Shown: positions 32,301 through 44,780, counted from the first letter of the stretch. The stretch: DNA of 64,000 bases from Boothiomyces macroporosus (GCA_027604185.1 JADGKB010000004.1:124001-188000), one strand, 5' to 3'. The notes: generated by a model from the letters alone, not told the origin. Program-made: numbers and translations.

Positions 32301-34888
32301 CAGTGACTCTTCCATTTTTTTCGAGATTTCATCAACAGGATCTTCTGGTGGTTGAACTGCAAATACTCTATTGGACAATTCCGAGATGATACCAGCGCAC
32401 AGTTTATCAGGATGTTCACTGATGGTGTATAGAGCATTTATTCCTTGTTCAGCAAAGCTGAACCAGTTTTTGCTATTTGTGAGCGACAAAATCAATGCGA
32501 CTATTCTTTCACAAGTTGGATGATCCATCGGCATGCGCTCTCTAGATGCAGCTAAACTACCTAATATTAAAAGTTTTTAACCTCTTTGTCTTTTAATTGC
32601 GTATAACTGTAACAGTGCAATACAACTATACTTTGGAATTTCATAATTACTGGAGTGTCCATTATGCAGCCCATACTTGGTTAGTATGTCAAGCTTATCA
32701 GCAATTATGTCTTTGCAGCTGTTGCTCTTTCCGATCATTCCCAAAATTATCAAAGCGTTTCGCCTAGCTTTTACGTCATTTTCGACAGTGCTGAAAGATT
32801 TCCAGAGCGAATTTGGTAAATGTTCTGGTATTTTATCAGTTTCGGACATAATTGAGAGCAATTCCTCCAAAGACGTAAGTTGTGCCAGATCCATGCAGTC
32901 AACCAAGTGCAACAAGTTTTCTAGCACTACTTGTTCCTCTGGGATATTTGATTCTGGGGGTTCCATGTAAATGTTGGAGAAGCAATTAATCAGTGTTTCA
33001 CGGACACTCCCGGTTTCCTTATCGTTAACATCCTTGTCCCAAATGTTATGAATCATTCTTTTCACTGCCCCTTCTGCTGTGTCAATTTCATAGCGATATG
33101 CCACCGATATAAATTTCATTGCAGCAATAACTTCTGATTTGGTACTTGAAGAAAGAAGTTCAGCGATCGTGCTACAGCTTTCGTTCATAAGTTGCGCAAA
33201 TTTGATCCCATCGCTATAATAATTTACAAAGGATTGTAATTGTTTAATTTCAATGTTTTCTGTAGTTGAATTATCGGTAAATGGGTTTTCAAATGAAGGA
33301 GGGGCTTCAGATTCTTTGTTTGGATTTTCAACGATATCATCAGATTCTTCAGATTGTACATCTGGAGGCAATCGCGCTTTGATAATTTCAAGCAAGTTTG
33401 CGTGCAATTTTTCAAATTTTTTCAGCGATAAAGATCCCATATCCTGCTCAACTGCGATAAATGGAGATGTTTCCATGAAAGCAGAGAGTAATTCAATAGC
33501 CTTCTTTCTTACAAAACTGTTTTTGTCTTTTACGCGAAGCACTGTTAGCTCTACAATTGACTGCCTAATAGAAATTGGAATATCCGTCATACTTGGTGTA
33601 TCTTCATGACGTCTAGATTAAATCAGTTTCATACTGTGTGAGTTTAATCAGAGTGTTAAGAACTCGAAGCCTGACAAATTGGTTGGTATCGAGGAATCTT
33701 TGCTTCAAAATGTCATAAAAATTGGTCAAATTGGTTGCGGACGACGGAGAATCATCTTTTACCAGATAGTTGTGTATTATATTCCCAATCACTTCAATTA
33801 AAGAGCTTCTGATATTATAAGACTAAAATCAAGTCTGATCTACCTCGGAATCAAGCAGGCCTTGTAAATGTACAAAGTTTTTGAAAATGTCCTTTGGCTG
33901 AAGTTCTGAATAATGTATCAAGAACTTGGAAATGGCTTTTGGCAACTTGACATCAGTTTTTCCATCCTGGTCTTGCTTTTCTGAATATTGTTTATCACTA
34001 ACCATTCTATTATTAGGTGAAACTCACTTGAGCACTCTTTCGGTCATGGCTGAAAGTTGAAAAGTATTGATTGCATTGCTGAGAATTTCAGACAAATATT
34101 CTGAAAGCCTTTCTTCTTTCAAAAAGTCATCCATGTAGGTGAATAATACTTGTTAGCTATTTCATACCAGAGTGCACTTGAGGATAATTGGCCATCACAT
34201 GGCAAATAATGTCAGAAATAGCTTCCTTGCTTGCAGACTGTTTGCCCACATCTCCTTCAAGAACGATACAAATGCCCTTGAGAATCATTCTATTATTAGT
34301 GGAAGCATACTCTATTACAAAGTAATCCAAAGAGCAAGTGAACAGTGAATTGAGATTCAAAAGCAACAGTTTGTGAAATGCTTCAAAAACTTGATTTCTT
34401 AAACCACCTTCTTTCTTATCTTCCCAATTCCATCCCTTCTTTTTTTCGGTTTTTGCCAGGTCCTGCTTGTATTCCTGTTCTGCCAGCAAAACCAGCCAGT
34501 ACAACAGGAATACGTATAATTCGATACATTTTTTATCCACGTCAAAGGAATGCTGCTGCTCTTCAGCCAAGTCCGTCTTTGTGGTTTCAATCATCTGATC
34601 AAATGCTGCTAGTAAATCCTTCACAAAAGCGCCTTTAACGTCAGAAATAGAGTCGTAATGCCTAAAGATTAATAAAAGATTACTTTAAAAACGATCGCAA
34701 GTCGTCAAAGCAAGAGAGGATCCCAGTAGGATCTTGAAGTTTAAACGACAGTTCTACATCAGTGTTCACTTACCTTTAACTGCTTTTTTCAGTTCTGTTG
34801 GACTGCAAGTTGAGAGTATGATTTCATTTTCAATGGAGTAAGATTGATCTTGCAGGTATAGCAACTGCTGTTGGATTTCAAAGTCCAT
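29382..34888 (-). CDS. NCAPD2: Condensin complex subunit 1 (D2 HEAT subunit)
   Basis: HEAT-repeat subunit of condensin, which compacts mitotic chromosomes. The spliced protein from this ATG is 1772 aa with nine introns of 19-22 nt. Matches include the N-terminal GWNWEDKKEG segment, KDKNSFVRKKAIELLSAFME, SFAEQGINALYTISEHPDKL, FVVGHVAIRQIVHLENIE with EWKRRR, and the conserved C-terminal HEAT block NPTIRSNIIIGLGDLAI. The last ~600 residues are a disordered Ser/Lys/Pro/Asp-rich tail, longer than usual, ending SRLARPKFK. The preceding coding-like residues ELKFPKIVRNHLE suggest the true start is further upstream; a 53-nt intron would join an exon starting at 35070, in frame. It heads a co-oriented run with PCID2 and the WD40 gene. 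Confidence 0.9.
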
Positions 34889-35164
34889 TTCCAGATGGTT
34901 TCGGACAATTTTTGGAAATTTCAATTCTAAAAATTATGAGAAATCGTTTTTCGACTTTTATGCTAATTGAATAAGTTACCCCAGCGTGCTCCTCTGATCC
35001 CAAATGTACCGGTTGCGCTTTTGGGTTGCGAGCACCATGGAAATGAATATAGGCTAACTTGCTTATCCATTAGCAGAAATGGCTTTAAATGCGATACAAG
35101 AATATACTGATCTGCTTGGCAACCTTTAGTGTCAAAAGGCGACTAGAAACGCGTTGAAAAAAGT

Positions 35165-36016
35165 ATGTATCCCAGACTAAAATCACTACCACAAAAGAAA
35201 ACACATACACTGCCCTTGAACTTGTACGAGCCGCTGCCGTTTCCTTACCAATGTCCTTTCCCGCAGTACATATTCCCCCAAGGTTTCTACGATGCCCAAG
35301 CTACAGCGATACAAAAAGTGTTTAAAGGATACCAGACCAGGAAAAGATATGTGAATACAAAGCTTAACCCAATAACCAAATCAAAAGAACCAGATCAGTA
35401 TTATACAGAGGTGATATTGTTTGAAATCATCAAGGAATTCAGTGAAGCAGCCTTAGTTGAACTGTGTTTAAGTTCGTATTATCCAATCTCAAATACCAGA
35501 GAAATGAAAGCTTTGATAATGCTGGAGCACATTGTAAAAGAAATTATCCATGATACTTGTGGTTCCATGATCAAGCGCGTTGAAGCAATTGACATCTACG
35601 ATGATCTAATTTCAGAAATAGTACTAGAGACTATAGATGAAGCACTTTATGACCAAATCAAAGGATACTTGACTGATACAAAAATGGACATGATCATGGA
35701 TATTGTTTTTCAAGACTTTATCAAAGATTGCACTTTTGACAGTTTGAATGATATATCTGCAGAAAATGAATTGGAAGAATTTATTAATGAGAATATACTT
35801 GAAACTGTGCAAGAGTTTCTTACTCGGGATACAGGGAAATCAATTACCACAAGGCGCTCGAAACCAAAATCTGCCTTTTTTGATAGAAATATGGATGATC
35901 TCTTGGAAAAATTCTTGATGGAAGAGCTAACCAAGCATTTAGTACCGCAAAGCAAGAACAAGCTGGAGGATGAAATGGACATGTTAATAATGGAAGCATT
36001 GTTCAAGTCACTGTAA
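35165..36016 (+). CDS. IQ-motif protein of unknown function
   Basis: 283 aa, intronless. The N-terminus is rich in Pro and aromatics (YEPLPFPYQCPFPQYIFPQG), followed by an IQ-like calmodulin-binding motif, AIQKVFKGYQTRKRY, at residues ~46-60. The rest is acidic and helical (EIIKEFSEAALVELCLSSYY, DDLISEIVLETIDEALYDQI). No catalytic motif or membrane segment. Such IQ plus acidic helical proteins are common among axonemal or cytoskeletal proteins, but I do not recognise this one. It ends 25 bp before the convergent insulysin-type gene. Confidence 0.7.
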   Translation: MYPRLKSLPQKKTHTLPLNLYEPLPFPYQCPFPQYIFPQGFYDAQATAIQKVFKGYQTRKRYVNTKLNPITKSKEPDQYYTEVILFEIIKEFSEAALVELCLSSYYPISNTREMKALIMLEHIVKEIIHDTCGSMIKRVEAIDIYDDLISEIVLETIDEALYDQIKGYLTDTKMDMIMDIVFQDFIKDCTFDSLNDISAENELEEFINENILETVQEFLTRDTGKSITTRRSKPKSAFFDRNMDDLLEKFLMEELTKHLVPQSKNKLEDEMDMLIMEALFKSL

Positions 36017-36041
36017 ATTGTATGCAAATAAACAAATTATA

Positions 36042-38861
36042 TTACAATTGTTCTTTTCCTGATGCTAATATTGAGCTTTTCCTGTTGTCTCGTAGTAACT
36101 TTTGAGCAAATTCAATAACATCAGCAAATTGATAGCCTTCAAAAATGGCGATTCTCCTTTGCAGGGCACCAAAGTCTTGATTTTCCTTGAATGCCATGTG
36201 ATAGTAGTAATCATTCTTTGCTGATAATTGGTCGAATGGAGAACGTAGCCGCTTTAAACACGACTCTCGAATTGATTCTAGATTAGAATTACGATTACCA
36301 AATCTATGTCTATTAACTTCAGTATCTATATTTAGAAGGAAGTCATTGTGAAAGTCTTCAATCCTATCATACAAGTCTTGAGCTGAATAAGTGTTAGACT
36401 GAATATATGCGGTGAGCAAAAACTGCTTGTCGATTTGTATAGCACCAGAGCTAACAATATAACCAGTTTGCTGCTGTGTTCGCAGTGACGAATAAAAAGG
36501 CTCTTTGATTAGCTTTGAAAATATTTCCCAGTCACATCGAACTTTATCACTTTTCTTTCCAACATACTGGGACCAAACCACAGCATTACCATTCACTTGG
36601 AGATTAATTGGCTTGATAACGGTTTCGTTGTATGGGAGTAGTTTTGCATCTGTAACCGCTAAAGGGTCGCATTGATTTCCTTCAAGTCGAGATAATACTA
36701 AGTTCAGCATTTCCAAAGATTCAGATTGAGTGCAGTTACCACCAGCAAATGCCTCAATAATTCTTTTTTCATAAATTCGTTCTGTGAAATCTTGTAAATC
36801 ATTTAAACTAATATTTTCAAGTGCAAGAGCCAATTCTTTCCCAGTGACATATTGATCTATCACTAGCTTGTAAAAACTTTCATTAGCTTGTTGTAACGGC
36901 GAATTTTTGACGTAATTGTTGTATCTTCGGGATAGACTAGCCTTAAACAATCCAAATTTCGATTCTGAAAGTTCGGGATTCTTCAACACCAACAAAACTT
37001 CTTCAAGTAATAGTTTTAAATTTTGACTATATCCATCGACTGAAATGCCAATTCCTGTGTTATCATCTATCCAAATTGAGTAATGCAAGCCTGCGAGCGA
37101 TGCGTTATATGAGAGTTCATTCAACTTTTCCGCCACAAATCTGAATGAAAAGTATATTACCTTGTATACAGAGAGGCTAGGCATACAGTCCTTGGATCAT
37201 TTGGTCTGATTAGTGGGGTCTTTATGGTGAATACAAATTCTGACTTTGGAATCCTAAACTCTGAATCTGAGAGGTAATACATTGTTGCACCACTGTTTTC
37301 ATAAATTTTAGTAGGTATCGCCTGAATTGCAGGATGAACTAGAACATCAAGTTTTGTCGGCACTAGAGTATTTGGTTTTGGGTATTTAACCTCATTTGGT
37401 GTTGGTTGGGCGAGTGTATTATTATATGAAAATACTGTATATTTCGCACCCATCCATTTTTCCTTTCTATCAAGTGTGTGAGGTGAATTGTTGGCCATAA
37501 TTTCTACAAACGCCTTGTCAACAGTTAGCGAATAAAGTAAATTCTTGATTGCGACATCATCAAATCTGTCAATGTTAAATGAATACATAGGAAAAGTTTC
37601 CAAAGATTCTCTTCGCATGGCTTTTGCGTAACTTGTTGCGATGGTTGGCGACCGCTGTTGATATTCGTATGCAATTTTAGACATGAGGTTTCGCTCGGTA
37701 TATATGTACTAAGTTAAATTCCAAATACCTTTGGGAAATCACAGGTTTTGAGAGATTCAATCGCACTCATGATTTTCTCTACTACAGATTTCCACCTCAC
37801 TAATCCTTTCTCGGTTAGCATTACAGATATTTCATATAAAACATTCTTTTGTCCCACAATTTGCTGTCCTGCAGTAATTCCTTCCACTAAATCCAGTTTT
37901 TTCAAAGAGGAAAGTAACGAGTGTTCCCCCTCGTGACCCAAGACAAATGATAACAATGAAGCCGGTTTTGAAGTTATATCGCAATATTCAAATGGTATTT
38001 CCCAGACTATTGACAACTCTTTAAGATTCTTTAAAGGCTCGATCCAGACAACTTTTCCTTTCAGATCTGGAAAAAGTTCCATTTTTTGCAGCCTATTTGT
38101 ACTGCTGCGTTTGATTATTGGTGAAAATTGTTCATTTACTATACCTTGTAATTCTGCAATTGGCTCTTTGCCCACCACCACCAAATTCATCAAATTTGAA
38201 TTATAGTGGGTGCTGAACCAATTTTTAAGGTACTGCTGGTCAATTAGTTTCATAGTCTCCAAGTTTCCCGTATTAAACCCAGCTAGATTAGAATAAATAT
38301 ACCGAAAGGATGGTCAGGATTTGACAATTCTTTCCTAACGTGCAACGCTCTCCACCCATCGGATAAAATATTCTTTTTATATTCTTCATCCACAGCTGAA
38401 ATTAATCCGATTTTACCAATCATTTCTCTCTCCACACAGTTTTCGTTGAATAGTGGTTCATAAAAGAAACGCGAGAATCTGTCAAGTGCACCCACCAACT
38501 TGTTTGGATTGACATTTTGAAAGTAATAGAGAGAGTGATCATTTGCGGTATATCCATTGAGGGAGCCATTTGCATCAGAGATGTACCGTTTATATTCGCT
38601 CTCTGAAGGGTATTTTTTTGTCCCCAAAAATAGCATGTGCTCCAAAAAGTGAGCAGTTCCTTCATATCTTCCATCATGCCAACTTCCAGCATCAACGCTC
38701 AGTGCGGCACTTGTAATTGGGGTGTTTTTATCACTAATCAGCACCGCATTCAATCCATTTGATAATCTAATTTTCCCCATTTCCATATCTTGCAATTGAT
38801 GTGATTTCAGCTTATATTTGAAGTGATTCTTGATATTCAATATTGTATTTTTTCCCTTCAT
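36042..38861 (-). CDS. STE23: Insulysin/Ste23-type M16 zinc metalloprotease
   Basis: Clam-shell protease that degrades small peptides and processes a-factor in yeast. The spliced protein is 919 aa with three 20-nt introns (near 38270, 37705 and 37150). The inverted zinc motif is HFLEH in the block GTAHFLEHMLFLGTKKYPSE, and NGSLNGYTANDHSLYYF follows. The distal zinc-ligand region is CVEREM. Three further M16 domains follow, including the QQTGYIVSSG segment near residue 730. It lacks a signal peptide; the 25-residue lead before the first domain is basic. Length is close to Ste23 and a little shorter than human IDE. Catalytic residues look intact. Confidence 0.94.
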
Positions 38862-38926
38862 TTCTTTTTTTCGAAATTTTCACATGACTGGTTTGACGTG
38901 GATTTGCACAGCACTTTGAAATTTCA

Positions 38927-39664
38927 ATGTCTGTCAAACTAATTGAATCACAAAGCCCAGATGGAATACGTGACAGGCTATTACAGAATCAACAGGCTCG
39001 AAGAATTGCTCGTGCAAAAGGGGATGCGCGAGTTGTATATGCACCGCTACAGTACCCGTCATTTAAACTGCCACCAATTAAGGTAGAGCGAGACCAACCT
39101 GCATTAAAGAGCAACATAGACACATCTAGCGATAGAACTAGCATCAGATTTTCTAAACGAACACACAGATTACCAAAGAGGTCTAGTCTTGTAATCAATA
39201 TGAATCCTAGCAAGCTAAAGAAGATGCTGGCAGAACAAGCTATAGAAAAGCGTATGCATGGATTGGGGTTTGCTAACTATCTTAGCACAAAAAGAAGGAG
39301 GAATCACCACAGTGCAGACAGTCTCCGTCAATCAAAACTTGCAGGTCACAATGACCTTCAGAATCATTCCGCAGCAGTGGAATCGCTTGCAAAGTTGAGC
39401 ATATCTAAAATACTACCACCATTAGATATCAATTTCAAAGCAATCAGAAAGTCAGAACTCCTGGAGAGCAAAATCATGTTTGAAAAGCTAAAGAACCCAA
39501 ACGAAAAAGATTTAGCTTTGAAAAAGAAACTAAACAAAGCTGTTGTGGGCCCAAGAGAAATCCTGTCTGTTGCACCACGAAAAGAATCTCCTCGATTCAA
39601 ACCTCCTAGAAGAACGATCTTTACAGTTTCCAATAACAGTGGAAAAAGAACTACGAATCCATAG
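38927..39664 (+). CDS. Basic protein of unknown function
   Basis: 245 aa, intronless, strongly basic and low in hydrophobic core. Features: LLQNQQARRIARAKGDARVV near residues 18-38, Arg/Lys/Ser-rich stretches (RTHRLPKRSSL, TKRRRNHHSADS), a helical segment SKLKKMLAEQAIEKRM, and a basic tail (RFKPPRRTIFTVSNN). No known domain. Nuclear or cytoskeletal location is possible from composition alone. It diverges from the insulysin gene (65 bp between ATGs) and ends just 5 bp before the next ATG. Confidence 0.65.
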   Translation: MSVKLIESQSPDGIRDRLLQNQQARRIARAKGDARVVYAPLQYPSFKLPPIKVERDQPALKSNIDTSSDRTSIRFSKRTHRLPKRSSLVINMNPSKLKKMLAEQAIEKRMHGLGFANYLSTKRRRNHHSADSLRQSKLAGHNDLQNHSAAVESLAKLSISKILPPLDINFKAIRKSELLESKIMFEKLKNPNEKDLALKKKLNKAVVGPREILSVAPRKESPRFKPPRRTIFTVSNNSGKRTTNP

Positions 39665-39669
39665 TGACC

Positions 39670-40968
39670 ATGTATATTAATATAGTCCGCTCCGAGATAT
39701 CAATAAACATTGCATTGTCCCTTTTAATTTTTCACCGCGCGTCGATTTTAGTAAATAGAATGTTGGAAGTAGTCGCAGGAGTATGGATCGTGGCCGAGGT
39801 ATGCTTTATTTGGTCAACTGCTTGGAGATATGGAAAGAAACTACCAAATAAATCTCATCTTCCAGATATCGATGAAACAGTGTACAACCAGGTACTCACG
39901 GAAATATGTAATACTAATTCTGTTACTGATCCAAAATCATTTATTGAAGGCTGGTTTTTCGGAAAAGATATTTCAGAAATTGGACGCGAAGATATTTTGG
40001 AATGGATAGCAGGAATGTTTTTCAACAAGACAACTGAGCTGGATGAAAATCAGCAGCTATTAGTTTTAGATGCGCTTGAGCAAATGGAGGCAAGATTAGG
40101 ACACAGGTTTGAAGAAAAGGAAAGGAAAGTCGACAAGATGCTGTTGACGTGTGATTCTGTGAATATGCTCTTCCGCCCGATGGCATTTTACGCATCAATA
40201 AGAGGATTTGACTTTTACGTGCAAATGAAGCTATGGAGAATAAACTTTGTGTACAACAAAGAAAGCGGCATGGTTTCGTATTTTCGAAGGGGAACAAGCA
40301 CCAAGCCCAATATCGTTTTTTTCCACGGCATAGGGATTGGAGTAGCTGCGTACATCAGGTTTATCAACGCACTGGTAAAAAGATTTCCAAAAAGAACAAT
40401 CATCTTGTTTGAAATGCCATCCATTGCAATGAAGCTCAATCTGTCTTACTGCTTACCAAAAGAATATTCTGAAAAGGTGGCTAGCAGGCTGAATGAGCTG
40501 GGATTGAGGAATAATATTCTTATTGGACACAGCTTAGGTACTATGTGCATTAGATGGATGGATCTCTATTACCCTGAATTGGTTCAAGCGCGAATCTTTA
40601 TCGATCCAGTGTGTTTCGCATTGTGGACTCACCACATTGCCAAGAATTACATTTACAGGGACCCAAAAACTATAGGAGAGAGGGTAATGCTATACTTGAC
40701 AGCGATGGAACCTGGAATTGCGACATACTTGAGAAGATACTTTGTATGGTTTGAAAATACTTACTTTTCTTCGCATCTCCCAAAGAACGCTTCCATTTTT
40801 CTGGCTGAAAAGGATGAAATTGTCGATTCCATGTACGTAAAGGATTACCTGTACAGGCACAGTGAAGAAGGGAGAAATGTCAGCATTGTCAACGATGCTA
40901 CCCACGGGCAAATGATGTTGGCAGGATGCTACAACGATATTTTCAATGACATTATATCTTTTATTTGA
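39670..40968 (+). CDS. Membrane-anchored alpha/beta hydrolase
   Basis: 432 aa, intronless. The N-terminus has one or two hydrophobic helices (IALSLLIFHRASILV and VVAGVWIVAEVCFIW). The hydrolase fold spans ~205-430: IVFFHGIGIGVAAYIRF (oxyanion HG), nucleophile elbow IGHSLGTMC, a possible acid in AEKDEIVD, and the catalytic His in NDATHGQMM. All triad positions are present. The substrate is unknown; lipase or acyltransferase activity at a membrane is plausible. The ATG at 39670 is 5 bp after the previous stop on the same strand, leaving practically no intergenic space. Confidence 0.8.
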   Translation: MYINIVRSEISINIALSLLIFHRASILVNRMLEVVAGVWIVAEVCFIWSTAWRYGKKLPNKSHLPDIDETVYNQVLTEICNTNSVTDPKSFIEGWFFGKDISEIGREDILEWIAGMFFNKTTELDENQQLLVLDALEQMEARLGHRFEEKERKVDKMLLTCDSVNMLFRPMAFYASIRGFDFYVQMKLWRINFVYNKESGMVSYFRRGTSTKPNIVFFHGIGIGVAAYIRFINALVKRFPKRTIILFEMPSIAMKLNLSYCLPKEYSEKVASRLNELGLRNNILIGHSLGTMCIRWMDLYYPELVQARIFIDPVCFALWTHHIAKNYIYRDPKTIGERVMLYLTAMEPGIATYLRRYFVWFENTYFSSHLPKNASIFLAEKDEIVDSMYVKDYLYRHSEEGRNVSIVNDATHGQMMLAGCYNDIFNDIISFI

Positions 40969-40975
40969 TAAATAA

Positions 40976-42332
40976 TTACTTTTTCTTCTTTTTGACTTTG
41001 TTATCCTCTCCCTACATTAGCACAGCTTACCTTTAGTATGGCCTGCTTTTGTTTTTGGATTCTTTTTTTACTTCCAAAGTCCTTGTCAATAAGCTGCATA
41101 GAAGCCTCCCTCTTTGCTAGGTTCACTTGGTTCAAAAGCTCCAACACTGGGTTTTCTGGTACTGTATACTCTACCATCTTTTTTTCTAAATATTAATCCC
41201 CAGTTACTAGTCTTTTCTTCGATGTTGAGCAAAATCTGAATGTCACGTTCAGTAACGATAGAAATAGATAAACCACCTCTACCTGCTCTCGCGGTACGAC
41301 CAATTCTATGGATATAATCAGTCGCGTCTGCTGGTAATTCATAATTTATCACGACTTGCACAGTTGGAATATCAAGCCCACTGACATTAAAAACAACTCA
41401 CCGTGAACCCACGTCTGTCGAAATCAAAATAGGAACAATTCCACTTTTGAACTTTGCCAGTGATCCAAGTCGCTCATTTTGAGACATTTGAGAGTGGAGC
41501 GCAGTTGAGCGTAACCCCATTTCCTTTAGCAAAATTCTCAAGATTTCACAACCTCTTGGCTTGCTTGCGAATATAATGACAGTTTTTCCTGCAAAGTCGT
41601 TCTGCAGAATGTAAGATAAATAAGCTTCTCTGACTCCAGAGGGGATAAATAAGTATTTCTGATCCAGGTTGTCCACCGTATCATATCTGTGTTAAATAAA
41701 ATCTACCTAGATGCACAGCTGTACACGAATGGCTTCTTTGCTGAGGAAAATTGAATTTCTTCGATTTCAGGTGTCATTGTCGCAGAAAACAACAAAGTCT
41801 GTCTCTTCTTTGGTAGCGTATCGAATATAACTTCCAAGTCCTCAGCAAAATTATCTGTCAGCATTCTATCCGCTTCATCCAGGACCAAAAACTTTATCCT
41901 CTTAAAATGGATCGCATTGGCGCTATTCTTTATATGATCAACTAGTCTTCCTGGTGTTGCCACTACAATATGTGGTTTTTGGGCCAGCTCAATTGCTTGA
42001 GACATCATGTCCAATCCACCAACAATTACACTCTGTTTTAGGCCAATTGAAGTCCCCAGCACTCTAAACTGTTCCGCAATTTGAAAGGCCAATTCCCTTG
42101 TAGGAGTTAATACAAGCGCAAACACTCCAAATGGGTCTTCCCCCAGCTTTTGTAATATTGGAAGGGCAAAAGCTGCTGTTTTACCAGACCCCGTTTTGGC
42201 AGACCCAATTACATCCTGTCCATCCAAAATTGGTGGTATACATGCGCTTTGAATTTCTGATGGTGCTTTGATGGATAATTGATCCAGGGCTGTTATTAGC
42301 CAAGGTTTAATGCTTATGTCCTGAAAATTCAT
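40976..42332 (-). CDS. DDX49: DEAD-box RNA helicase DDX49/Dbp8
   Basis: Nucleolar ATP-dependent helicase for 18S rRNA maturation. The spliced protein is 424 aa with four introns (20, 21, 22 and 19 nt). The Q-motif [13 protein letters not shown] precedes motif [12 protein letters not shown], Ia PTRELAFQ, Ib TPGRL, II DEAD, III SAT and [15 protein letters not shown]. The signature [17 protein letters not shown] with [15 protein letters not shown] is diagnostic for DDX49. The C-terminus ends [20 protein letters not shown] followed by a Lys run, reached only by splicing the 22-nt intron near 41190; reading through gives an unrelated tail. It converges with the hydrolase gene, with 7 bp between stops. 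Confidence 0.93.
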
Positions 42333-42376
42333 TTCAAAAAAAAATAAAAAATGACAGGTTCGTTTCAAGGCTTTTA

Positions 42377-44532
42377 TTAGTAGCCTCCACGACCTCTACC
42401 TCTTGCACTTCCTCTACCACGAGAGGCTCCTCTGGAAGCACCTCTACCAGTGCCCCTACTTCCTCTACTGGAACTGTATCCACCCCGGCCACCATAACTG
42501 TTATTCGAATAGCTGGATTGCTGAGTGCCATAATTGGCTTGAAGCTCTGGTAGTTCCTTTGGAATTTCTAATGAAACTCCCTTTCCATCCTTCCATATTT
42601 TCCCACCCAAATAAATACTACCATCCTCGACCTTTACTTTTTCTTCATTAACATCAACAACCACACCACAATAGTCTGCAAGCATTCTCCATGCAATAGT
42701 ATCCTCATATGCAAGGCCAGGATATGATTTTTGGATAATGGATTTAATATAACCAACATTGCGAATAGAATTTTCAGTCTTGAACAGCAGTGTAATGTAG
42801 CCATTATTAGCAGTCAATAAAGATCTCGAAGGCAAAGGCTTGGTGGTGTTACATATCATTGCCATTGCACATTCTAGCGCTTTAATAGCATCTCCATCAA
42901 ATGCTTTCAATAGTTCGGTAGCAGCTTGGGTAAAATACGGAAACACAGCTGGATCAACCAATTTCAACTCTTCAATATTTTGTGAGGCTCTTGCAGAGAC
43001 AATATCAGCAGGCTGAGGAGCTCCAATTTTGATAAAATCTACTCCAGCTCTTTTTGTAATATTCTGGATGAGATATTCTTGCGCTTGCTTGTAAAATGTG
43101 ATACAGATACCACTTTTTCCTGCACGTCCAGTTCTCCCAGACCTATGAATATACGATTCAACATCTGTAGGTGGTTCACAGTTAATTACCAAATCAACTT
43201 CGGGGATATCAACACCTTATTTAAATAAGTATTACCTCTCGCACAAACATTGGTTGTGATCAAGCATGTAAACTTTCCTTCTCTAAAACCTTGCATAGTT
43301 GTCTCTCTTTGTTTTTGGGCAATGTCACCATGCAACGCCTGTGCTCCCATGGCGACTAATTTTTCATTCATAGCCAGTTCACTGGCCTCAGCCTTTGTTT
43401 CCACAAATATGATAGTTCTACCAGAGTTGCCTCTTCCATATACCGCGACAATATCTCCAAGAATATCTGTTCTGTTTTGATATCTTGAGGGTAAGCTATA
43501 ATGGGTGACTGTAGCAGAAGTTTTCTGCTTGTTTGTTCCTATTAAATCCAAAGTGACTTTATCCTTCTTCATGTACTTTTCCACTGCTTGTTTAATCCAA
43601 TCAGGCATTGTAGCACTAAATAAAAGCACTTGATGGTTAGGTGCGTTGGGTTCTTCAGCTTTTTGAGTATTGATCAAGTTCAATATTTTGTCCATATCTT
43701 CTGCAAAACCAATATCAAGCTATATTAGTGGGTATTACCATTTGGTCAGCTTCATCCAGACAAACAAATCTCAAATCTTTTAATTTCAAATTTCCTCTTT
43801 CAATATGGTCAATCAATCTGCCAGGTGTGCCAACAATCAAATCAAGCCCATCTTTCATTGCATAGTATTGATTGTCATATCCTGTCCCTCCGTAGACACA
43901 AGTAGAGACAAGTTCACCAGAGCAAATTTGATCCATTTCCTTTTGAACTTGAATAGCAAGTTCTCTAGTAGGAGCCATAATTAAAACTCTTGGGTATCTC
44001 CCTCTTTTGCTAAACTCTTTGGGATTTTCGGCTTTTTGTTTTTTCAATGATTCAACCTGAATGAGAAATCTCTTACCATTGGCAAACTGAAAGCTAAAGT
44101 TTTACCCGTGCCAGTTCTTGCTCTTGCGAGTAAATCTTTTCCTTTCATTACATGGTCAAATGCAGCAGCTTGGATGGGAAAGAATTGCTTGACGTTCCTT
44201 TCCTTTAATGACTTTAGAGTGGAAGCAGATAAAGGTAACGCTTCCAAACGAAGACTTTCAGGAATATTATCCTCTTCTTTTACAGCAGACGGACGGTAGT
44301 CATCAATGTGCTGGTCTTCAACGACGATAACTTTTTCCTTTTCCACATTGTCCTCAACTTTGGATTTCTTTGATTTCTTTTCTTTTACTTGGTCCTGAGA
44401 ATCTTCATTCTTTCTCTTCTTGGATTTTCGTTCATCTTTATCCGCGTTTTCAGCTTGGCTTGATTTCTTTTCCTTTTTTTCTTTCAATTCTTCTTCCTTT
44501 TTCTCTTTCTTTTCCTTCTTTTCCTTTGCCAT
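42377..44532 (-). CDS. DDX21: DEAD-box RNA helicase DDX21/DDX50 (Gu) type with GUCT domain
   Basis: Nucleolar helicase of rRNA processing and R-loop control. The spliced protein is 698 aa with three introns of 19-20 nt (near 44070, 43730 and 43225). A Lys/Glu-rich N-terminal tail (~1-90) is followed by FFPIQAAAFDHVMKGKDLLA, motif I ARTGTGKTLAF, PTRELAIQ, DEADQM, SATMPDW, CARGVDIPEVD and HRSGRTGRAGKSG. The GUCT domain (LLTANNGYITLLFKTENSIR to the ISLEIP-like VSLEIPKELPEL) and an RGG-rich tail (RGASRGASRGRGSARGRGRG) complete the plan. It lies 44 bp upstream of DDX49 in the same orientation, so two nucleolar helicases sit side by side. Confidence 0.94.
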
Positions 44533-44780
44533 GAATTCTTGTTGCTGTAAAAAAAGAAAAAAAATATATAACTGATATACTATAATTAGGATAATTTATA
44601 CATAAGCAACCTAATTGATTGATAGTCATGCGCATGGATTGGCCGCTACCAACCACTATATCTTGAAATAGTTCTGTATTTCACTATGGTTGAGACTAAA
44701 GGAATAGAGTATGAAAATGGCCATGTGAGTATAGCCTAAATTTGATTTGAAAAAGTGTTTGATTTTCTTGAATCTAAAGA

